NCBI GenBank assembly: GCA_961205875.1
Contig: OY540816.1
Span: 15,882,701-15,946,700, forward strand
DNA length: 64,000 bases
Direction of reading: 5' to 3'
Origin: Sialis fuliginosa
Lineage: Eukaryota > Arthropoda > Insecta > Megaloptera > Sialidae
Positions 56,577-64,000 of this stretch are shown in pieces; position 1 is the first letter of the stretch, and each line of letters opens with the position of its first letter. Under the pieces are notes generated by a model. It had not been told where the DNA came from, did no database searches, and saw only the letters and a list, made by a program, of their open reading frames with translations. Position numbers and translations under genes: made by a program.

Positions 56577-57181
56577 GGTAGTTCTCGTGCTACAGTACAA
56601 AAAAAAAGTTACGCTCATAATACCATAGTAAAATATCGAAAATAATTGCGTTGCTACAGAGAATTTTTGATCAAGTCTATACCCAAAGCACAGATTATTA
56701 TAAACACAATCATACTGTGAATATATTTTCATTATTTTATGACTAAACGCTTCGACAGATTTTGATAAAAAAACTACCAAACAGTAAAGGGTTATTATTA
56801 TGATATGTGATAAAAAATTCAAAATGATTGACCGTTTTGTTTTTGAAATATAATTAAATTTCAAATATGAAACGGTCAATCATTTTGTTTTTGAAATACA
56901 AGGTCAATCATTTGGAATTTTTTATCACATATCAGAATAATAAACCTTTATTGTTTGATAGTTTTTTATCAAAATCTATCGAAGTTTTAGTCATGAAAAT
57001 GGACATAATACGAACTTGATATAGCGGATACGTACAAAAGTGGCAAACTTTGATGACAATTATCTCGAGTTTAAAACGGTCGATCTCTTTAAAATTTCAC
57101 GATTGGATAGATATCATTATTCTTTTTATGCCCTGATTTTTTTTTTAATTCTATCGAAATGACGTTTGCACGAGAACTACC
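56577..57181. mobile_element. TTAA-flanked foldback element (piggyBac-like), 605 bp
   Basis: 14-bp ends GGTAGTTCTCGTGC and their exact complement are flanked on both sides by TTAA (56573-56576 and 57182-57185), the target of piggyBac-type elements. The centre is an inverted repeat of about 150 bp per arm (tatgtgataaaaaattc and flanks, 56700-57000). No transposase frame is present; the 142-codon minus-strand frame starting in it is a by-product of the palindrome. Confidence 0.85.
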
Positions 57182-58917
57182 TTAATACATTAAATTATTG
57201 AAAATTGAAAAATCTAAGAAACATAATAAATATTGACCTAAAGTTTTGATGTAGAACTACGTCTTCCCCGACGCAACGATATTGGGTAGATAAAGTGAAC
57301 ATGATGCAGTTTGAAAGCTTATATCTCCAAAACTAATAATCGTAGAGCAATAAATAAAACGCTAATAGATGTCTCATGTAGTCCATTTTGTAAAAAAAAA
57401 GTTTCACCCGTCATCTCTTGACCCTTAAATATGGTACTTTGGAACTGAGGTATTTAAAATTTTGTATAATGAATAAATAGCGAAAGTTGCTAATAGAATA
57501 TTTTAGGCCCGAGGTTTTGAATCTTTAAAATTGATGACTAAAATTTATTCAACTTAACATTGTTTTTTTAACTATTAATAATATTTTATATTGAAATATA
57601 ACAAAATAAAATATCTTAATTTAATGAGGTGTGTTTCATAATTCAACGTTCAGTTTTCTTGATTTTTATAAATATCTGTAAATAAACTATTACCCAATTA
57701 TTAAAATGTTTCCAGTTTTCGTGTAAATGTTATATTTTATATTACATATTTCAACACAATTTGGCATTTATTTAACTAATTTGTTTATTAACATAATAAA
57801 ATATATGCATTTGCATTCGAGTTTCCAATTAGTATCATAAAAATTTCCATTGTATTTTTTATACACGACCTTTTTTTGCAATATAAAGTTAATTAATAAA
57901 ATATAATAAATGAACTCAAATTCTTAAATTAATTGTAAAATTCAAACCAGGGATTCCAAAATAGTTAACTACTATTTTTTTTTTCAAATAAAAATGGTAT
58001 TTTTTAGATTTGTAAAGAAAATTCTACCTACTAACATTTAAAGTCAGAACATAAATAAAAAAGTTGGAAACTGATGATTTATTAATTCTTTTAATTTAAA
58101 ATTAAGTGTTCCTATCATATATTTGAATACTTAATGACATCAAATAATTTTATTACCGAAATGTATGGACACAAATAAGTTATTACGTAAATGCAAAAAA
58201 AATCGAGTGAGGCTGATAAAAACTAAAATTATATTTACGACTCAAAGTCGCCGGATCCAAACTGGAATATCTTCTTTTTGCTAACGGCTATGGACCACTG
58301 TGTCAGTAAGAGTGAATAGAATTCACGGATTTACACTTTCAGCATCACGTGGGATAATATCAACATATGATATTTTATCTTAATATTATGTAATTTTTTC
58401 TATATTTATTAATATTGTATTTTATAACTGTAGTATAAAGATTAACCTTTGTTTTTTATCTATATTTGACCAATGTTTTGTTTCAAATTTCAGTGGACAT
58501 CCTCAGAGCTCTGAGTGTGTGAACACAAATAATCGAATTAACCATTTTAGTGAAATAATTTCTACAAGGGTAAAAAATACTGTCGTCATTGTAAAATGAT
58601 TATTATCTGATAATTTAAATTAAAACTGATAACCTTTTTTATCATTTACAAACTCCTTAACTTAAGGTGCAAAAATCTTTCTCTCCCCTTTTTAGGAGAA
58701 AACTGAATAAAATTAACAAGTATGTTGCTGATCAGACTCACTTTTTTTACATCAATGGAAAAACCTTACAATCTCCATTGCTGTATGTAATAGATAATGA
58801 TAATATAACCATATTAACCACGTAATATAAAATATCAGTGTCCCTGATTTCAAGTAAAATCTTATTTATTATTTCAAAGAAGATTGAATTTTGCTCACTT
58901 AAATTTAAAATATAATA
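57182..58917. other. AT-rich stretch, no gene seen
   Basis: No coding signal or repeat pair was recognised. Confidence 0.3.
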
Positions 58918-59435
58918 AGGTATTGGTACCAGTTATGGCCACTATAAGAGCAAAGTTTACTGTTTTTGTGATTGACGGGCTTCTTTTTTGTAATTCTCAT
59001 GAACTCATGTTATTAATAAAACAAGTAACTCTTTATTTAATCAATTTAATTACCAAAGTTTTTCTTCAGTAATGGATAAACTAAAGCTAGTAATGAGTAT
59101 GCAGTAATGGACACTTACTAATGATTACAAAATGATAAGTACTATATATGACACAAAAGATATAAAAGAAAGAATCGTCTTTGAAACAATGTAAAACAGT
59201 TGCTATGATAATATAATAATTATTAAATAAATTATAGTAATAATTAGTTTAAATGTCCACCATTTTGAAACCTATTGACCGATTGTCATCAAATCACGCT
59301 GTAAGACAGTTAAATGTATGTGGATTAATATTCAGAAATGGTAGTAATCAAATATCAACAAATAGTTCTAATTCAGTACATTTAATTAAAAAATAGCCAT
59401 TACTGGGGTCACATCCAAGACTGGTGCTAGTACCT
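58918..59435 (-). mobile_element. R2 MITE, copy g, full length with TA duplication
   Basis: Ends aggtattggtaccagt and gactggtgctagtacct, 518 bp, flanked by TA on both sides (58916-58917 and 59436-59437). It is the best-bounded copy of the family. The open frame 58884-59072 is a by-product. Confidence 0.88.
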
Positions 59436-61064
59436 TATTTACTTTGAGAAAGTAAAGCGTTAATTAATATTTTTATAAATTCTTATATGATATGCAAAAA
59501 TACATATTTGTAATTATGTAACATTTCGAAATGTAATTTATTTCTTATCTAAAATTATAATTGTACAATATTGTACATACATGAATAATCTATTAGAACT
59601 TATTAGAAAAATCTATTCAAACTGGTTACAAATGTAATACCAATCATTATTAATTTTAAGGTTACTATTTAAGTTATGTGTTTAGAAAAAATGCTATTAG
59701 TTTCAGATTCATTCAAGCTTACTCACTCATTTTATGTTTTTATAGCGAATATTTTCTAAATGTCAAATATAAATAGCTGAAATTGTTTTACTATCAATTT
59801 TACTCTAGCATAATTTTCTATACCTATTGGAATCGTTTTATTAATATATATTTAAGTATTTTGTGCTCTATTATTAAAGTTCTTAAGAAATTCTAGCGCG
59901 TTATAAGATATTTAACATTTCCTTATAATAAATTATTTTCTAGCTTATTCTACCATTAATTTTATAATATGGCTAAATATGATCCATATATGGGTCTACG
60001 TTAAAATACTGACAAGGACAAAATAGGCCGACAGAAAATAAAACAATATCCGGAAACTTAGTATTTTTTAAATTAGGACAGGTTCGTACTATAGAAAATT
60101 TACAAATGATTGTTTTATACAAAAATATATAAAAATTCTATAAATGAATACTAAATATCAATTCTAAATTTTTCTTAAAACAGACCTGACCTATTTAAAA
60201 ATTGGCAAATTAACGAATATTTTTTTTCTTTCAGATTTTTATCCATGTCGGCTTTTCGGGATTCGCCCATTTATCCGAATCTTGATATAATATATGTATT
60301 ATTATAAACAAAAAATAAAATGTTTAAATATTTAATTCCTGTTTCTAAATTTATATTTAATACATAACAAAGGATTAAGATAATATGTATTAAAAACAAA
60401 ATGAATTTTAAGGCGTTGTCGTTAAATATATGGGTCATTGTTATTGTTCTAATGTTTCAAATTATATGAATATGCGATACTGTCATTATTTCGAATGCAA
60501 TACATGTTACATATAATTATATGTGGCAGTGTGTAAAACAAGTTTGGTTTAATTCATGAGGAAAGAATTTGGCGTATTCGTTTTTAGAAATATGTACACC
60601 TAACAAAGAAAGTTGCATTTATGTCTTATGTATAATACTTCTACCATTAAACTTGTTTATTTGATCTATAATACATGTACAATTCAATTACAAATATCAT
60701 AACATGAACAGCTATTTAATTGTATCTGGAATAATATTGATTTCCCTATACTCCGTAGGTAAATTCTAGTCCGTATATTTAGAATATATTCAAATTTTTA
60801 GAATTTTGTAGAAATTATTTGTGAGTTATTGCAAAATAATGATTTATATTTGATTAAAAAAAATATATGATTTTTTAAAACAAATTGAGATAAATCTTTA
60901 TAAGGAAATATTTTACAAGAAACGTTGTAGACCTATGATATATTACAGGAATTTGAATGCTCCACAAAAAAGATTCTATAAAATTTTCACGTAACTTGTG
61001 TCGTTCTTGAGATATCTTGAAAAAATCAATATTTCGGGATGTCACCTCTCCCCCTTACACACGA
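59436..61064. other. AT-rich stretch, no gene seen
   Basis: No coding signal was seen. Between about 60900 and 61060 the sequence is likely the inner part of the LINE-like tail that follows. Confidence 0.3.
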
Positions 61065-61210
61065 TTTTGATAATTTTGAAATGGGGCCGTCCTCAAAACA
61101 GACCCAACCATCCAACCAAGTTTCATTAATATCGACTCAGTGATTCACGAGTTATGCATGCGACAAGGATTCAGGGGACAGACACACACGCACACACAGA
61201 CAGACAGACA
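61065..61210 (+). mobile_element. LINE-like 3' tail fragment
   Basis: 'caagtttcattaatatcgac ... gattcacgagttatgcatgc ... cagacagacagacaaacag' is the sort of conserved tail followed by short tandem words that ends many insect non-LTR elements. It differs in sequence from the 2431 and 11783 tails, so it belongs to another family. The 110-codon frame starting here is a by-product. Confidence 0.5.
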
Positions 61211-61529
61211 AACAGCCACGGAACGAAAAGTGTTTATCTTGACTTGAAATGGAAAGATCAATTTATAATTTTGAAATCGAAAAAACATTTTTTTTGTCTC
61301 ATTCTAAAACGATCACAAAGCTTCTCGTATCTTCTATATTTTGAGGAAGCAATATGTATTCACCCAACTCTTTTTTTACGGTCTTTTGTACACAACTGTG
61401 TAATAACACAGTCCGCAAAGAAGAAAAAATACACTTTTTACACGAGAATTTTTTGTTCTAACACGAATTTAAAAAAACAACTTTAAACACATAATATAAA
61501 ATCTTTGATTTTACTATTTCTTTTTTTAT

Positions 61530-61576
61530 ACTGCTTTCATTGGAACGTATCTACCATGTAAAAAGGAGGGGTTATT
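61530..61576. mobile_element. partial pogo-like MITE end (39096 family)
   Basis: 'tgctttcattggaacgtat' and 'gtaaaaaggaggggttattg' followed by TA parallel the right end of 39096-39254. The left end is missing. Confidence 0.5.
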
Positions 61577-62549
61577 GTATATTTTTAAACTTGATTGTAC
61601 TGCGACCACACCAAAATTCAAAAATGACTACGTGCATTTTTTAAACACTGAAAATAGTAATCAATATGTACATATGTATATTATAGACATCAGTATAAAT
61701 AAATTATAATAATTTACTAAATATCTCCATAAATTTAAATTAAATATTAATATCTCCACGTTTTTCTAAATAATATTACAAATATTCCATTATTAACAAT
61801 AATGGGACGAGTTTTGCAAATCGACACTTTCCTAAAACATGATAATCATCAACAAAAACCAATTAACTTCAACTGTAACGCAAATGTTCATTGCACTTGT
61901 TTCCACAAAATATAATTTAAATACGAATAAACAACGATGTGGGTACCTTTCACCCGATTGTGATCGGCATGCCAATGAGTCGAAAGATCCAAGATAGTCA
62001 TTTTCTATTATTAAGACAAAAAACGGTCTAACCGGACAGAATAACAAGTGTGCTACGGCAGCAACATTCAATTCTTCGTATATGAACATTTCTAATAACA
62101 TAAGCTTATGTTATATTATTATTATAACTCATTTTCACATACAGTTCAATATTTTTAGAATTTCTTTGGTACATATTGAATTTTTTTTAATTTATACTGA
62201 ATATCGTTCAAAGAGCCACTAATATTTTATGGAATTCATTTTTGAATACATTTAAAAGCTAGAAAAAACTTTTACCAAAATAAACTATTAATTAAAGTTG
62301 TACAGAAAATTATTTAGGGAAGAAGTTTTTTCACACCATAATAACAAATATAAGATTCTATTTAAAAAAAAGTTCAACTTGAATTGACTTTGAAAACATC
62401 TATCAAATCAAATACTAATAATGCCATTTTATTCTCCCCTCAAAACAACTTTTATTTGAAACATTTGTTTGAGAAAAATATTCAGGTGATTTTCCAAATG
62501 ATTTGTATATACATAGATAGAGTATCTAACAATTTTTCGCAGAATAAAG
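61577..62549. other. AT-rich stretch, no gene seen
   Basis: A 89-codon minus-strand frame (61832-62101) covers a slightly less AT-rich patch but has no recognisable domain and is not called. Confidence 0.3.
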
Positions 62550-62716
62550 GCAAGAAATTTCAAGTCATTTCATCTAGCAATTTCCTAGATTTATTAGACC
62601 AATACAGAGACAGACAGACAGACAAACAGATCACCATTTTGCATAAAACATGTTTTTCAGTATCTATGGCCTTGAAACTTAAAAATCCATCAAAATTGAG
62701 CAAGGTCACTATATAA
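62550..62716 (+). mobile_element. LINE-like 3' tail fragment, second family
   Basis: 'gaaatttcaagtcatttcat', a 'cagacagacagacaaacaga' run and 'ccatcaaaattgagc' again look like a non-LTR element tail. The 110-codon frame over it is a by-product. Confidence 0.4.
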
Positions 62717-63648
62717 ATACAGATAATACCTAATACTTATTGTTAGATGGATATTTAATATTAAAAAAAATTGTCCTCCTTAATAATATAAGAACACGTT
62801 GTTTTTCGAAAAACATTATAATTTATATAGAAGGACAAAGAATAAACCATAATTATTTATATATATATTTTCTATTCTATTTAAAATATAGTTAAAATCA
62901 AAATAAAAGAATATAAACATAATAAGAGACAAATACAAAAATATTAAAAATAAATTTCTAAAACTGTTAAGTTAATAACATTTAACACAACGACGAACGC
63001 CTTGTATTAATTATCATAATATATCAATTCTGAAGAGATGAAATATACAACACTGATTCACCAAAAAGGTTATTTGAAAAGGTCAGAGGAAAAAAAGTTT
63101 TTTGAATGCGGAAATGAAACACGTTTCGATTTCTCGAATATAAATATTCGATGATTTCTGAACCATAACTAAGTCAACAAACAATATCAAGTTTATTATG
63201 AGTTAATTATTATTAATTTCATATTCTTCTATAAATATTTAATAGGAGAATGAACATCTTAATGATGTAATAAAATGTCATACTCATTTCAAAAATATAC
63301 TCTGTCTAATATATCGTTAGTATAAATGATTTTAAATATTTTATCTGTAGATGAAATGCATAGAAAGTATTTATAAATTATAAATTAATGTATTTTTTGT
63401 ATTTTCTATCAACTAGGTATTGATATAATTAAAAACAAAACATTTTTATACGGGGTGTCCCAGCTTCGAATTTTCTATAAAAAGTTTAAACCACCGTAAA
63501 TTTCTTCGTTCACGTGCTTTTCTTATTTTAGATTTGATTTGAAATTATTTTAAAAAACATTGAAAGTATTCGAAAATAATAATCAGGCACGTACACAAAA
63601 AAAAATTGGAATTAATGAAGTATTTATTAAAATTCCTCGATAGTAAAC
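62717..63648. other. AT-rich stretch, no feature
   Basis: 'acggggtgtcccagc' at 63450 is a mariner-like end word without a partner. Nothing coding was seen. Confidence 0.3.
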
Positions 63649-63690
63649 TACCTTTAGTGAATTAAGCACGAGGAAGCACTGTGGTACAAT
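63649..63690 (+). repeat. short repeat shared with 35562-35603
   Basis: 'ctttagtgaattaagcacga' and 'ggaagcactgtgg' match the intron 6 copy of the CBM14 gene. The block ends just before R1 copy 5. Confidence 0.5.
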
Positions 63691-63703
63691 AACTGAGCAG
63701 AGA

Positions 63704-64000
63704 TATACAGTGAAATGCAGAAGTGGTCGCCCAGTTTTCATTGAATTTTGCTTATCACAAACATAATAAGCTCCTCCCATTTGATTATTATATTATTTAA
63801 ATCACTTCTCTATGTATCAAACAAAGACAGATATTTTGAAACTTATTTGCTAGATAAAGAAGTACTTTTCGTTTATAGTACTCATATATATTTGTGCGAT
63901 TAAATTAATATGTAATCTATTAAAAACTGTATAAGTAAATTTTGTAGCAATAAATATTTGATATTCTAAATTTTAACTAACTATATAAGCTCTGCCTTAG
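63704..64000 (+). repeat. R1 repeat, copy 5 (cut by window end)
   Basis: It starts 'tatacagtgaaatgcagaag' and matches copy 1 through 'tttgctagataaagaagt' to 'actatataagctctgcctta', where the window stops. Confidence 0.8.

Noticed and set aside
56451-56879. 142-codon minus-strand open frame with hydrophobic stretches
   Set aside because: It runs into the TTAA-flanked foldback; Ile/Tyr/Phe-rich composition is what AT-rich palindromes give by chance.
61154-61486. 110-codon open frame starting M-H-A-T-R-I-Q-G
   Set aside because: The first part translates the cagacagac-type tail of a LINE-like repeat.
1-64000. CRISPR arrays, bacterial operons or phage
   Set aside because: No regular spacer-repeat arrays or dense coding; introns and repeat types are those of an insect genome.

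Overview
This is an AT-rich (roughly 70 percent or more by eye) eukaryotic window dominated by transposon debris, with one clear intron-rich gene. The GT-AG introns, the secreted chitin-binding (CBM14/peritrophin-A) product, RTE-type LINE 3' tails, many hAT, Tc1/mariner/pogo and piggyBac-like non-autonomous elements and tRNA-like SINE remnants point to an insect. The LINE tails and the 'agggttccgta' repeat resemble those common in Lepidoptera, but that placement is only an inference. There are no bacterial operons, CRISPR arrays or rRNA genes.

Layout. 1-23.3 kb: gene-poor repeat ground. It holds dispersed repeat R1, TA-flanked MITE R2, a tRNA-like palindromic element, an unidentified 125-codon open frame on the minus strand (8162-8539), hAT fragments, a giant foldback element (12006-12850), small MITEs, and a pogo-type element that keeps a PHD-like zinc-finger end (19259-19839). 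23.3-24.8 kb: a possible terminal exon with its own poly(A) signal, then a TATA/initiator promoter. 24.7-37.4 kb: the main gene, plus strand, eight coding exons joined by phase-consistent introns. It encodes a 554-residue secreted protein with three six-cysteine CBM14 domains and long Pro/His/Thr and Gly-Tyr-Pro linkers. The last cysteine codon is split across the final intron, so the last exon codes for one nucleotide plus the stop. That intron carries a complete hAT-type insertion which itself holds a 738-bp foldback. 37.4-64 kb: repeats again, including three hAT insertions with recognisable ends (two with convincing target duplications), a pogo element interrupted by R1, a TTAA-flanked foldback, further R2 copies, and CpG-rich patches that look like promoters or 5' exons of genes whose bodies are not visible here. 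The window starts and ends inside copies of R1.

Only the CBM14 gene is called with high confidence. The other coding calls are open frames with supporting signals, and their function is unknown.
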